The notes under the pieces: generated by a model
Told to the model about the DNA's origin: nothing
What the model saw: the letters and a program-made list of their open reading frames with translations, nothing else
The model's database searches: none
Assembly (NCBI GenBank): GCA_963704005.1
Contig: CAVPGJ010000001.1
Span: forward strand, 868,001 to 932,000
DNA length: 64,000 bases
Origin: AC-32 sp963704005
GTDB taxonomy: Bacteria; Actinomycetota; Thermoleophilia; Gaiellales; Gaiellaceae
Reading direction: 5' to 3'
Part shown: piece after piece, positions 1 to 9,680 of the stretch
How positions within the stretch are numbered: position 1 is the first letter of the stretch
Layout: each line of letters opens with the position of its first letter
Made by a program: the position numbers and the translations under genes

Positions 1-425
1 GCTGGTTCAACAAGGCCAAGACGGACGTCTCCTGGAACGACGTCTCCTGGAACGACGTCTCCTGGAACGACGCGGACTTCAGCGCCGTTTCCTGGGCTGA
101 CATCTCCTGGAGCGACGTCTCCTGGGCGACGGTCTCCTGGAACGACGTCTCCTGGAACGACGTCTCCTGGGCGGACGTGTCCTGGGCCGACGTTTCTCAC
201 GAGGACGCTGCCGAGGGCGACGAGAACGGCGGCGACGGCTACGCGCTCACCCCGGAGGACGCCGCCGCGATCATGGCCGACCCGGAGATCGCGCCGGATC
301 CGAACACACTCCCCTGCGATCCGGCCACCGAGGACTGCAGCGGCGCCACCGGTGGAGACACCGGTGGAGACGGCGGCAGCTCAGGCGGTGACACCGGCGA
401 CACCGGTGGAGGCAGCGCTCCCTGA
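1..425 (+). CDS. C-terminal fragment of a secreted protein with SW-pentad repeats (probable S8 subtilase-like peptidase)
   Basis: The reading frame is open from the left edge (first full codon at 3) and ends at TGA 423-425. It shows twelve near-identical pentads of the form V-S-W-N/A-D, then an acidic linker, a short Cys pair region (CDPATEDC) and a Gly/Asp/Thr-rich low-complexity tail. Tails of repeated SW pentads are known at the C-terminus of secreted S8 family serine peptidases in Thermoleophilia-type actinobacteria. The catalytic domain lies outside the window, so the peptidase call is an inference from the tail. A strong hairpin terminator follows at 476. Confidence 0.6.
   Translation, partial: WFNKAKTDVSWNDVSWNDVSWNDADFSAVSWADISWSDVSWATVSWNDVSWNDVSWADVSWADVSHEDAAEGDENGGDGYALTPEDAAAIMADPEIAPDPNTLPCDPATEDCSGATGGDTGGDGGSSGGDTGDTGGGSAP
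27..200 (+). repeat. Twelve tandem 15-bp units encoding VSWND-like pentads
   Basis: The units read VSWND three times, then ADFSA, VSWAD, ISWSD, VSWAT, VSWND twice, VSWAD twice and VSHED. Trp recurs every fifth residue in almost all units. At DNA level the core gacgtctcctggaac is repeated nearly exactly. This is a protein-level repeat inside the gene, not a CRISPR or intergenic array. Confidence 0.85.
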
Positions 426-475
426 TTCGACGGACGGGGCCGGCGGCCCGAGCACCGCGCCGGAGCCGAAACGAC

Positions 476-509
476 GAGGGGCCGGGACATCCCGGCCCCT
501 CACTCGTTT
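476..509 (+). terminator. Rho-independent-type terminator of the SW-repeat gene
   Basis: A perfect 12-bp inverted repeat (476-487 with 490-501, GAGGGGCCGGGA arm) with a 2-nt loop starts about 50 bp after the stop codon and is followed by a short T-containing stretch (cactcgttt). Confidence 0.75.
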
Positions 510-703
510 GGGGGATTTCCCACCCGTACCGAAAAAGGGGGATGTAACGCCTCTTCGCGACCCCTAGCTTGGGGGAGTGGTGATCCAGGTAGCGGCGCCA
601 CAACGGTTCTTGACTGCGGCCCCGCGTACTAGCGGAGACAAGGAGACGGTGCACAGGCGATGACGGGCGACGACCTCAGCCTGAGGCGGGAGGCGACGGG
701 ACT
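506..703 (+). promoter_or_regulatory. Leader region of the GGDEF/HD-GYP gene, G/C-run rich
   Basis: This 198-bp gap has several G and C runs, including a small dyad CCCC-TAGCTT-GGGG at 561-574 and a GGGGG-ATTT-CCC block near 510. A good ribosome site GGGAGG (688-693) precedes the GTG at 704. No known riboswitch could be fitted; the GEMM c-di-GMP consensus was considered and does not match. Function unknown. Confidence 0.3.
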
Positions 704-3472
704 GTGAGCGCCTTCCCGACACCGCTCGAGCACGAGGTGATCGGCCCGGCCGCACCCGGAGCGCCGAAGCTCGCTCCGAGGGCAGCCGTCTACTTCTTCC
801 TCGTGATCGGAGCGACGGTCGCGGCAACGGCGGCGCCGCTCAGCCATCTGAAGGCGAGCACGCACGGCTGGACGACGTTCGCCATCCTCGCCCTGATCGC
901 CGCGACGGCACAGCTCTTCGTGGTGGGGACGCCCCGCCACCAGTCGTACCACACGACGATCGTCTTCCTGATTCCCGCGGCGATGCTGTTGCCGCCCGGT
1001 CTCGTTGCCCTGCTTGGCTTCCTCCACTCGCTACCGGAGTGGCTCAAGGCGCGCCCGACCTGGTACATCGCGATCTTCAACATCGTCAACTGGACGCTCT
1101 CGATGATGGCGGCCTGGGCGGCGTTCCACGGCGTGCTCAACGTTCTCGGAGACACGAGCCGCGTCTCATACGCCCTCGCAGGCGTCGCGGCCGCCGTCAC
1201 GATGGTCGGCCTCAACCACCTGCTGATGGCGCCCATGCTGCGCCTCGCGCGCGGCCTCTCGTTCCGCGACTCCGAGCTCTTCTCGTTCCAGAGCCTCTCG
1301 ACCGACCTCGTGCTGGCGATGCTCGGCGTCGCGACGGCGGCCTTCTGGCTGTCGAACCCCTGGCTGATCGCGTTCGCGGTCGCGCCGCTGTTCCTGATCC
1401 ACCGGTCGCTGTCGGTGCCGCAGCTCCAGGAGGAGGCTCGCGTCGACGCGAAGACCGGCCTCTTCAACGCCCGGCACTTCGCGGCCGCGCTGAACGAGGA
1501 GCTGACGCGGGCCGCGCGCTTCGAACGGCCGCTCTCGCTCATCATGGCCGACCTCGACCTCCTGCGCGACATCAACAACACCTACGGCCACCTCGCGGGC
1601 GACGCGGTCCTGCAGGGGATCGCCGAGGTCTTCCGAGCGCAGCTACGCCACTACGACGTGCCGGCGCGCTTCGGCGGCGAGGAGTTCGCAATCCTGCTGC
1701 CGGAGACGCCTCCCGAGCAGGCGTTCGAGATCGCGGAGCGCATTCGGCGCCTTGTCGCTGCGAGCGCCTTTGACGTGGAGACCTCGAGCGAGCCGATCAA
1801 GGCGACCGTGTCGATCGGCGTCGCCGGCTTCCCCCGGGACGGCGCGGACGCGAACGAGCTGATCCACCAGGCCGACCTGGCGGTCTACCGGGCCAAGCTC
1901 CAGGGCCGCAACCGGGTTCTGGACGCCAGCTCGGAGCCGTTGCTGCTCCCGGAGGAGCGCAAGGCACGGCTGGTCGTCGTGCCGGAGGACGGCGAGCACC
2001 TCTCACCGCTGCCGCCGGCGGCCACCACGCACCCGGACCTCGAGCGAAGGCACCCGCGCCCGCACGCGCTCCACGGGCCGCGCTTCCTCTCGCTCTCGCG
2101 GCGTCTCGCGATGTTCGTCGGCGTGATCAGCGCCGTCGGCATCGCCGCGGGCGTTCTGGGGCTGATCTTCGGCAACAGCACCGACTGGCTCGGCCTCGGC
2201 GCGATCGTCGCGCTGGTCGGACTGGGGCAGGCCCTGGCGCTCGAGGTCGACGACGGCTCGATCTCCGTGAGCGCCGTCGGCTCGATCGCGGGCGCGGCGC
2301 TCTTCGGCCCGCGCGCCGCGCTGCCGCTCGCGATCACGATCTCGGCCGTCGAGTGGAGCGCGAGACGCTCGCCGTTCCACTACGTCCTCTTCAACGTCGG
2401 CACGCTGTCCCTCTCGTCGCTCGCGGCCGCCGGCGTCTTCACCGCTGGCTTCACCGGCGACCTTGGCCGGATCGTCTACGTGATCTCCGGCGTCGCGGCG
2501 GGCGCGACCTACTTCGCGGTCAACATGGGCCTGATCAGCCTCGTCGTCTCCGTCGAGGGGCACGAGCGTTGGTGGTCGGTCTTCAGGGAGCGCTTCGCCT
2601 GGCTGGCGACGCACTACCTCGTCTACGGCTTCATCGGCAGCGTGATCTGGGTCGGCTACGACGCCGCGGGCCTCTGGGCGCTCGCCGTCTTCGCATTGCC
2701 GCTGCTGCTGATGCGCAAGACGCAGGAGGCCTACCTGAGGCACACGCAGCGCAGCGCGCACAAGCTCCGTCAGGCGGCCGAGACGATCCAGACCCAGAAC
2801 GTCTCCCTCGAGCATGCCAACAAGCTCCTGCGCGAGCGCTCGACGGCCGCGATGGAGAGCCTCTCGGCCACGGTCGACGCCCGCGACGCCTACACGGCCG
2901 GCCATTCGCGCCGCGTCCAGCAGCTGGCGCTGGCGATCGGCCGGGAGCTGGGGCTCTCGCAGGCCGAGCTCGACCTGCTCGGGCACGCGGCCCTCTTCCA
3001 CGACATCGGCAAGCTGGCGATCCCGGACGCGATTCTGCTCAAGCCCGCCAGCCTGACGACGGAGGAGTGGGACCTGATGCAGCGCCACGCCGACGAGGGC
3101 GCGCGCATCATCGACCGGCTCGGCTTTCTGAACGACGCCGTACCGGCCATCCGCCACCACCACGAGCGCTGGGACGGCACGGGCTACCCCGACCGGCTCG
3201 CCGGCGAGGACATCCCGCTCGGCGCCCGGATCATCCACGTCGCCGACGCGCTCGACTCGATGCTCACCACGCGCATCTACCGCGCCGCCCGGCCGGCCAC
3301 GGAGGCGCTGGACGAGCTGCGTCGCGCCGCCGGCACGCAGTTCTGCCCGCGCTGCGTCGCCGCCCTGGAGCGGATCCTGCCGCTCGAAGGCCTGGACGAC
3401 GAGGCCCGTCCGCAGCGCGTGGTCGCGCTCCTAGGAGGGCTCGACGAGCGTCGCCCCGCCAAACCCTCCTAG
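704..3472 (+). CDS. Membrane-anchored bifunctional c-di-GMP enzyme: GGDEF cyclase plus HD-GYP phosphodiesterase
   Basis: The protein has 922 residues. Residues about 27-240 form the first multi-helix membrane module. A GGDEF domain follows at about 245-405 with motif GGEEF at 324-328 and an intact RxxD inhibitory site (RHYD) five residues before it. A second membrane module covers about 465-690. A helical linker then leads to an HD-GYP domain with HDIGK at 766-770 and HHERWDGTGYP ending at 829. Both catalytic signatures look complete, so by family knowledge it could both make and break c-di-GMP. The GTG start has a GGGAGG site 10 bases upstream. It is one of two GGDEF proteins here, and an RsiG-like c-di-GMP receptor candidate lies at 12.6-12.9 kb. 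Confidence 0.9.
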   Translation: MSAFPTPLEHEVIGPAAPGAPKLAPRAAVYFFLVIGATVAATAAPLSHLKASTHGWTTFAILALIAATAQLFVVGTPRHQSYHTTIVFLIPAAMLLPPGLVALLGFLHSLPEWLKARPTWYIAIFNIVNWTLSMMAAWAAFHGVLNVLGDTSRVSYALAGVAAAVTMVGLNHLLMAPMLRLARGLSFRDSELFSFQSLSTDLVLAMLGVATAAFWLSNPWLIAFAVAPLFLIHRSLSVPQLQEEARVDAKTGLFNARHFAAALNEELTRAARFERPLSLIMADLDLLRDINNTYGHLAGDAVLQGIAEVFRAQLRHYDVPARFGGEEFAILLPETPPEQAFEIAERIRRLVAASAFDVETSSEPIKATVSIGVAGFPRDGADANELIHQADLAVYRAKLQGRNRVLDASSEPLLLPEERKARLVVVPEDGEHLSPLPPAATTHPDLERRHPRPHALHGPRFLSLSRRLAMFVGVISAVGIAAGVLGLIFGNSTDWLGLGAIVALVGLGQALALEVDDGSISVSAVGSIAGAALFGPRAALPLAITISAVEWSARRSPFHYVLFNVGTLSLSSLAAAGVFTAGFTGDLGRIVYVISGVAAGATYFAVNMGLISLVVSVEGHERWWSVFRERFAWLATHYLVYGFIGSVIWVGYDAAGLWALAVFALPLLLMRKTQEAYLRHTQRSAHKLRQAAETIQTQNVSLEHANKLLRERSTAAMESLSATVDARDAYTAGHSRRVQQLALAIGRELGLSQAELDLLGHAALFHDIGKLAIPDAILLKPASLTTEEWDLMQRHADEGARIIDRLGFLNDAVPAIRHHHERWDGTGYPDRLAGEDIPLGARIIHVADALDSMLTTRIYRAARPATEALDELRRAAGTQFCPRCVAALERILPLEGLDDEARPQRVVALLGGLDERRPAKPS

Positions 3473-3549
3473 CACGGCTCTCCTGAGATCGCTCAGCTAG
3501 CGCGAAGTTTGCAGGCGGCGCAATTGCTTTATTCTTGTTTCAGAACACG

Positions 3550-4233
3550 ATGGCCGCCGGCCCCAGTACCGTGCGCTCGCGGGCATCGACCGGAAGGCGC
3601 TCGAGGCCTTCCAGGCCGGCATTCGCAAGCGCTACACGAACGAGCAGATCCTCGACGAGCTGCGCCGCGTCCGCGAAGCGGCTCGGCCGGTCGCCGACGA
3701 TGCGCGAGTTCGCCGCCGATCCGCAGACCACCGTCCACCCGCAGACGGTGATCGAGCACTTCGGCAGCTGGAACGAGGCGAAGCGCACGGCCGGCCTCGT
3801 CCCGCGGCGCTTCGCGACCCGCGAGGAGCTGCTCGAGCTGCTCAAGGGACTGGGGGAGGAGCTGGGCCGGATTCCGACGGCGCGCGACATCGAGGAGCAC
3901 CGCGGCCGGATGCCGTCGAAGTCGCTCTACTGGCACACCTTCGGCTCGCTCGCGAACGCGCTCCGGGAGGCGGGGTTCGACGTGCCGGTGGGGGAGGAGA
4001 AGCTCGAGCGCGCGCTCGAGCAGGGCGTGGCGTTGGCACGGAGCCTCAAGCGGCTGCCGAAGTTCGCCGACTGGACGGCCGCGCGGCGCGAGGACGAGTC
4101 CCTCCTGACCGAGTGGCAGATCTACCGCATGTTCGAGGGGCGTCGGGGCGCCTGGTCGACCTTCCAGTTCCTGATCCGGGAGCGGCTGGTCGAACAGGGG
4201 GCGAAGGTGGCTCCGGACGGCCGGCTGCTCTAG
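3550..4233 (+). CDS. Protein with HNH/homing-endonuclease-associated repeats (frameshifted)
   Basis: The protein carries two copies of a repeat of the type TNEQILDELRRV-AKRLGRSPT ... FGSWNEAKRTAGL. The second copy begins at TREELLELLKGLGEELGRIPT. This matches the helical DNA-binding repeat often found with HNH endonucleases; no nuclease domain is visible. The first copy is split over two frames. Dropping one C at 3671/3672 makes the two copies exactly the same length, and a missing base in the C run near 3561-3564 would join ATG 3550 to that frame (start MAAGPQYRALAGIDR). Both changes are inferred. As written, the literal frame opens from TTG 3535 or ATG 3550. A possible promoter (TTGCAG at 3509, TATTCT at 3530) precedes it. 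Confidence 0.65.
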   Translation: MAAGPSTVRSRASTGRRSRPSRPAFASATRTSRSSTSCAASAKRLGRSPTMREFAADPQTTVHPQTVIEHFGSWNEAKRTAGLVPRRFATREELLELLKGLGEELGRIPTARDIEEHRGRMPSKSLYWHTFGSLANALREAGFDVPVGEEKLERALEQGVALARSLKRLPKFADWTAARREDESLLTEWQIYRMFEGRRGAWSTFQFLIRERLVEQGAKVAPDGRLL

Positions 4234-4243
4234 TCTCCGTCGC

Positions 4244-5503
4244 GTGCGCCTCCTGATACCGGCACTGCTCGCGGCTCTCGCGGTCGGCCTCTCGGCCGCC
4301 GGTCCTTCACGCGCCACCTACCCAGCCCTCCAGCAACGGCTGCTGATCGTCAGCGAGGCCTCCGGCTTCGCCAGCCTCGAGCTGCTCGGACCGCAGAAGC
4401 AGGAGCTCGACCTGGACCTGCCGATCGGCGTGCTGGGCAGCGCTGCGATCAGCGCGGACGGGACGCAGATCGCGATCAACGCCAGCGTGCCGCTCGATCC
4501 CACCGACCCGACGTCGGCGGAGCTGAGCGCGGGCGACTGGCTCGGCACGAAGGGTGGCGTAATCGCCCACAACGCGGCGCTCGGCGGCCGGCCGACGTGG
4601 TCGCCCGACGGCACGAGGGTCGCGTACGCGGCGAGGACGAGCAGCGGCAAGTTCGACGTCTACGTGGCGGCCGCCGACGGCAGCGGCGCTCCGGCGGATC
4701 TGACCAACGACGCAGCGGCCAACGACCGCAATCCCCGTTGGGCGCCGAGTGGCAGCGCGATCGCCTTCGAGAGCGATCGCACAGGCAACTGGGACGTCTT
4801 CACGATGGCGACCGACGGCTCGCACCAGACAAACCTCACCAACAACCTCGCCGAGGACCGCCTGGGCGACTGGTCGCCGGCCTCGGACAAGCTGGTCTTC
4901 TCGAGCACGCGCAGCGGCGGAGGTGACCTGTACCTGATGCCCGGGGCGGGCGGCGCGGCCACGCAGCTGACGAGCGGTCCAGGCGCCGACACGCATGCGG
5001 CGTGGTCGCCGGACGGAACGACGATCGCCTACTCGAACGACGCCGACGGCAGCCCCAACATCTGGGAGATCGCACCGAACGGCAGCAACCAGGTGCGGCT
5101 CACGCACGACGACTTCGTCGACTACGTCCAGGACTGGCAGCCGCTGATCGACAGCACCGCGCCGGTCACGCATGCGCTTGGCGGCAAGGGGAGGCGCAAG
5201 CATCCCGCCCTCCTGCGCTTCCGGATCACCGAGGCGTCCGGCCAGGCCGCGGTCGTCATCGACCTTCCCGGACACGAGTTGACCGCGATCAAGTTCATCA
5301 ACTCCGTCAAGCCGGGTCACGTCTACGCGATCGGGCTGCCGTACCGCTACCTCGGCCGCAGGCCGCCCGCCTCGTTCCGCTTCTGCGTCCAGGGGGTCGA
5401 CGCCTCGCTTAATCAGGGCGCGAACAGCTGCGCCCGCTACACCTTCCTCAAGCCGAAGAAGAAAGCGCTAGCTAGAGCGCCGCGAGGGCGGCGAGCTGCT
5501 TGA
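4244..5503 (+). CDS. Secreted TolB-like PD40 beta-propeller protein
   Basis: The 419-residue protein starts at GTG 4244, eleven bases after the previous stop. An N-terminal hydrophobic segment (LLIPALLAALAVGLSAA) looks like a signal peptide. Several PD40 repeats of the WSPDGTRVAYA type follow (WSPDG, WAPSG, WSPAS, WSPDG). The last hundred residues form a different beta-rich domain with a Cys pair (FCVQG ... NSCARYT). PD40 propellers usually bind proteins or glycans in the periplasm or cell wall; the ligand is unknown. The 3' end overlaps the convergent amidotransferase gene by about 32 bp. Confidence 0.75.
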   Translation: MRLLIPALLAALAVGLSAAGPSRATYPALQQRLLIVSEASGFASLELLGPQKQELDLDLPIGVLGSAAISADGTQIAINASVPLDPTDPTSAELSAGDWLGTKGGVIAHNAALGGRPTWSPDGTRVAYAARTSSGKFDVYVAAADGSGAPADLTNDAAANDRNPRWAPSGSAIAFESDRTGNWDVFTMATDGSHQTNLTNNLAEDRLGDWSPASDKLVFSSTRSGGGDLYLMPGAGGAATQLTSGPGADTHAAWSPDGTTIAYSNDADGSPNIWEIAPNGSNQVRLTHDDFVDYVQDWQPLIDSTAPVTHALGGKGRRKHPALLRFRITEASGQAAVVIDLPGHELTAIKFINSVKPGHVYAIGLPYRYLGRRPPASFRFCVQGVDASLNQGANSCARYTFLKPKKKALARAPRGRRAA

Positions 5504-6265
5504 GGCAGGAGCGGCCCTCGTGCGGAGCGCGCACCGCCGGGAGGTGGCGGTCCTCGAAGTCCCGGTTCGGGCGGAAGCGCTCGCGCTCGAGCTCGCGGCC
5601 GGCGGCGGCGACTACGAGAGTGCCTTCGCCGACCTCACGCTTGCGCAGCTTCAGGCGGAGGGTGCGCTCGACGACCTCGAGCGCGGCCTTCGTCGAGGCG
5701 AAGAAGATCTCGTGCGCGGGCGGCTCCGATCCAGAGCGGCCGGCCGACGCCGCGGGCGAGGAAGACGGTCTCGCGGAGGCGCTCGTCGAGCCAGGCGGTG
5801 GCCATCGAGCCCCGCAGCTCCTCGAGCGCGGACGGGTCGCCGCCGGCGGCCTCGGCCAGCGCGAAGATCGCCTCGGAGTCGACGGTCATCTTCGGCTCCG
5901 CCCGCTCGAAGCCGTGCGCGGCCATCAGCTCGTCGTCGTTGAAGATGATCCCGTTGTGGACGCCGACGACGGCCCCGTGGCGGATCGGGTGGTTGTTCGC
6001 CTCGATCCGCGGGTGGCCCTTCGTGTAGTCGCGCACGTGGACGAGGGCCTCGGTGACGTTCTCGGGAACGGAGATCTGGTCGAGCAGGGCGCTGGCGCCC
6101 GAGCGCTGCTTGTGGATCTCGAGCGGGCCGCCCGGGGCGCGGTACGCATAGCCGACGGCGTCGGCGCCGCGCTCGGCGATGCCGGCGAGCAGGAGCGCCT
6201 GTGCCGCGAGCGTTCGCTCGACTCGGCTGCGTCGCACTCAGGCTGTATCCGGCGATTCCGCACAG
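5472..6265 (-). CDS. Class II glutamine amidotransferase (GATase_6, GlmS N-domain-like), frameshifted
   Basis: The frame begins CGIAGYSLS, the N-terminal nucleophile Cys of class II glutaminases, continues through the conserved VHNGIIFND region and ends at TAG 5472. The codon before the Cys is CTG (6263-6265); an in-frame TGA lies two codons upstream, so CTG is the only start that exposes the Cys after Met removal. An AAGGGG stretch lies 12 bases upstream. Two one-base slips (near 6225 and near 5718) are needed to join GYSLS to RVERTLAAQ and RPLWIGAA to HEIFFAST. Length (about 264 residues) fits a stand-alone glutaminase domain without the sugar isomerase half, so the acceptor substrate is unknown. 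Confidence 0.7.
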
Positions 6266-6462
6266 TTCTCAGTGTAGCCCCTTGAACGGAATAGGGCGAC
6301 TACGCTCCAGCCGCCACGAGTGCTGACGAGGGCACCGGCTGAGAGTTAGGCGTCGCAGCATCGCTTACTTTCCACTCGGTTCGCCGCGGAAACCCCAGAT
6401 CCCTCTTGCGAGTAGGCATCCCTCAAGCGAGGGACTGGTCCACTACCGATAGAGCCAGCGTT

Positions 6463-7412
6463 ATGGCGCAGCGGCCGCTTCCGGACGCGCACCCCGAGCC
6501 GAAGCCCGAGCCTCACCTCGAGGTGGTTCCGGAGCCCGTGCGAGGACGGCCGAGGAGGAACGAGGTCGAGGAGACCGAGCCGCAGACCGCCGACCCGCTC
6601 AAGCTCTACGTTCGCCAGATCGGCGACGGCCCGCTGCTGACGCCTGCCGAGGAGCGGGAGCTGGCGCGTCTGCAAGGACGAGGGCGACGAGGCCGCCAAG
6701 CGCAAGCTGATCGAGTCGAACCTGCGCCTGGTGATGTCGATCACGCGCAACTACACGAAGGCCGGCGTGCCGCTTCTCGACCTGATCCAGGAGGGCAACC
6801 TCGGCCTGATCCGCGCGGTCGAGAAGTTCGACTACAAGCTCGGCTACAAGCTCTCGACCTACGCCACCTGGTGGATCCGCCAGTCGATCACCCGTGCGCT
6901 GGCCGACCAGGGCCGGACGATCCGCCTCCCGGTCCACGTCGCCGAGCAGGTGCGCAAGGTGATGCGCGCCCGCCGCGTGCTGGCGCAGAAGCTGAACCGC
7001 GAGGCCCTGCTGCCGGAGATCGCCAAGGAGAGCGGCTTCCCGATCGAGCGCGTGCGCGACGCTGCTCGAGCTCGTCGAGGATCCGGTCAGCCTGGAGACG
7101 CCGGTCGGCGACGGCGAGAGCCTCTACGGCGACCTGATCGAGGACACGCACTCCGACCGGCCCGACGATGGCCACGGCCGAGCTGCTTCGCTCCGCGGAG
7201 CTCTCGGAGGCGCTGCTCGCGCCTCGCGCCCCGCATGCGCCACGTGCTCTGCCGCCGCTTCGGCCTCGACGGCCAGACGCCCGCAGACGCTCGAAGAGGT
7301 CGGCGCCGATCTCGGCATCACGCGCGAGCGCGTGCGCCAGCTCGAGTCGCGCGCCCTGCGCGAGCTCCGCTCGGTGGCGCCGGGGCTGCAGCTCTACCTG
7401 CGCGCCGAGTAG
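6463..7412 (+). CDS. RNA polymerase sigma-70 family factor (group 1/2), broken by several frameshifts
   Basis: Pieces in three frames line up into one sigma factor. They run DPLKLYVRQIGDGPLLTPAEE (region 1.2), NYTKAGVPLLDLIQEGN and YATWWIRQSITRALADQ (regions 2.1-2.4), LPVHVAEQVRKVMRA (region 3), MRHVLCRRFGLDG and ITRERVRQLESRALREL (region 4), ending at TAG 7410. Five slips are needed, near 6670, 7061, 7169, 7212 and 7284. Most are a single extra base, often in a short homopolymer. A pseudogene would normally also show missense decay, which is not seen, so sequencing errors are more likely. There is no long region 1.1, unlike the sigma gene at 8.2-9.3 kb. ATG 6463 is the likely start. Confidence 0.8.
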
Positions 7413-7430
7413 CCGGTACGGTCACGGGGC

Positions 7431-8215
7431 GTGGCCTCTGGCTTCGTCGACTGCCATTCGCACGTCGTGCCCTCTGGCGACGACGGGGCCACGACGGTCG
7501 AGGAGGGCCTTCAGCTCTGCGACCTGGCGGCGGACGGCGCGGCACGGAGGTCCTCTTCGCGACGCCGCACGTGTGGCCGCACCTCGTCCTGACAGCGGAG
7601 CGGGAGGCCTCGATCATCGACGCCTTCGAGCGTCTGCGCGAACGCGCGCCGCTCGAGCTACGTCTCGGGTTCGAGCTGACACCTTCGCGGGCATTGCTCG
7701 ACGAGGATCCGACTCGCTACGTCCTCGAGGGCACCGGCTGCGTGCTCGTCGAGGTGCCGTTCTCCGGCCCGGCCGACGAGCTGCTCGCCTTCGGCGAGCA
7801 CATCGAGGCGGCAGGCCTCGTGCCGCTCGTCGCGCACCCGGAGCGGACGGAGGCCGTGCAGGAACGGCCGGCGCTGGCGCTGGAGCTGGCCGAGCGCGGC
7901 TGGCCGCTGCAGGTCAACGCGACGAGCCTGCTCGGCCTTCACGGTCCCGAGGCAGAGGCGCTCGCCTGGAAGCTCGTCGAGGGCGGACAGGCAAAGGTTG
8001 TGGCGTCCGACGGTCACCGCGTGACGCGCCCGGCGCGGCTCGACGACGCCTACGCGCTCGTCGAAGCCAGAGTGGGGGAGGAAGCCGCGGCGCCGCTCTT
8101 CGACGGTTCTGCGCTCCGTTCCCCAGCTCATAAGGCGCTCGCTTGCGACGCCGACATGGAGGCCACGTCGGCTTCGCCGGCGGGGCCGTCTAACGCCCCG
8201 TCTAGGCGGCGCTAG
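7431..8215 (+). CDS. PHP-domain phosphatase, CpsB/YwqE-type tyrosine phosphatase family (frameshifted)
   Basis: The GTG at 7431 opens GFVDCHSHVVPSGDDGATT, the metal-binding PHP start. After a one-base slip near 7541 the frame continues with TEVLFATPHVWPHL and later VPLVAHPERTEAV and KVVASDGHR, all PHP metal-ligand motifs. The family dephosphorylates tyrosine kinases of capsule/exopolysaccharide export. As written the frame runs through palindromic repeat R1 to TAG 8213-8215. A TAA at 8131-8133 in another frame abuts that repeat and is probably the true stop, because other copies sit directly on stop codons; this end point is an inference. It lies between two sigma factor genes. Confidence 0.75.
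8131..8192. repeat. Two-hairpin palindromic repeat, copy R1
   Basis: Hairpin A is GGCGCTCGC-TT-GCGACGCC-like (8134-8152). Hairpin B is 8161-8187 with a CGGC-TTC-GCCG tip. The copy ends in GTCTAA, the reverse complement of the TTAGAC flank seen in other copies. It sits between convergent genes and could act as a bidirectional terminator. Confidence 0.7.
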
Positions 8216-8231
8216 AGAGTTCCTTCAGCGA

Positions 8232-9327
<1,096 letters not shown>

Positions 9328-9680
9328 GTCTGAAACCCTTCCTGGCTGTTCCTGGGCGCGATTCTCGCGTGCACGGTAACGGGTGTTATGTCAACCGGGC
9401 AAGTCCACCGTGCTGGACCAAAGAATTCGCCGAGCCGGTTTCCCTTTCGTCCACCGCTCTCGCTGACTTTCCCCTTCCGGGTACAGTCCTCGAGTTCGGC
9501 TTCGACCTACTCGGGCTCCGTGCTCGGCGCAAGTGAGAATCTAGGGCCTGGACAGGGCCCGTGCAAGGCCTTCCGACCACGTCGAGCCCGCAATTTGCGG
9601 AAATTCAATTTTCCACATTTCCACAGCAGACCGTGCAGCTTGTGGAAAAGTCAAACACGGCAATCGATAAGGTCCTACCC
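9328..9680. other. 353-bp divergent intergenic region upstream of the sigma gene and a small membrane gene
   Basis: No open frame here looks like a protein. Toward the sigma gene a TTGACA lies at 9391-9386 on the minus strand, without a convincing -10 at normal spacing. The right half (9598-9660) is unusually AT-rich for this window and carries three DnaA-box-like sequences, listed separately. Confidence 0.5.
9609..9649. promoter_or_regulatory. Cluster of three DnaA-box-like sites
   Basis: TTTTCCACA at 9609-9617, ATTTCCACA at 9617-9625 and TGTGGAAAA at 9641-9649 (inverted) each differ by one or two bases from the DnaA box TTATCCACA. They lie in an AT-rich patch. Three boxes are too few for a chromosomal origin, and dnaA/dnaN are not adjacent. 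Confidence 0.35.

Noticed and set aside
506..640. GEMM-type c-di-GMP riboswitch before the GGDEF/HD-GYP gene
   Set aside because: The GGGACGCAAAGCC-type core and tetraloop receptor could not be placed; only G/C runs are similar.
2003..3238. Long opposite-strand frame (411 codons) under the GGDEF/HD-GYP gene
   Set aside because: Arg/Ala/Asp-rich shadow frame typical of GC-rich DNA; no domain and the sense gene is clear. The same holds for similar frames opposite the manC fusion, ppdK, rpsB and dnaE2.
6463..7412. Programmed frameshifting of the sigma factor
   Set aside because: Five slips at unrelated sites without slippery sequences or stimulatory structures do not fit programmed shifting.
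9609..9649. Chromosomal replication origin
   Set aside because: Only three imperfect boxes, with no dnaA, dnaN, gyrB or rpmH nearby.
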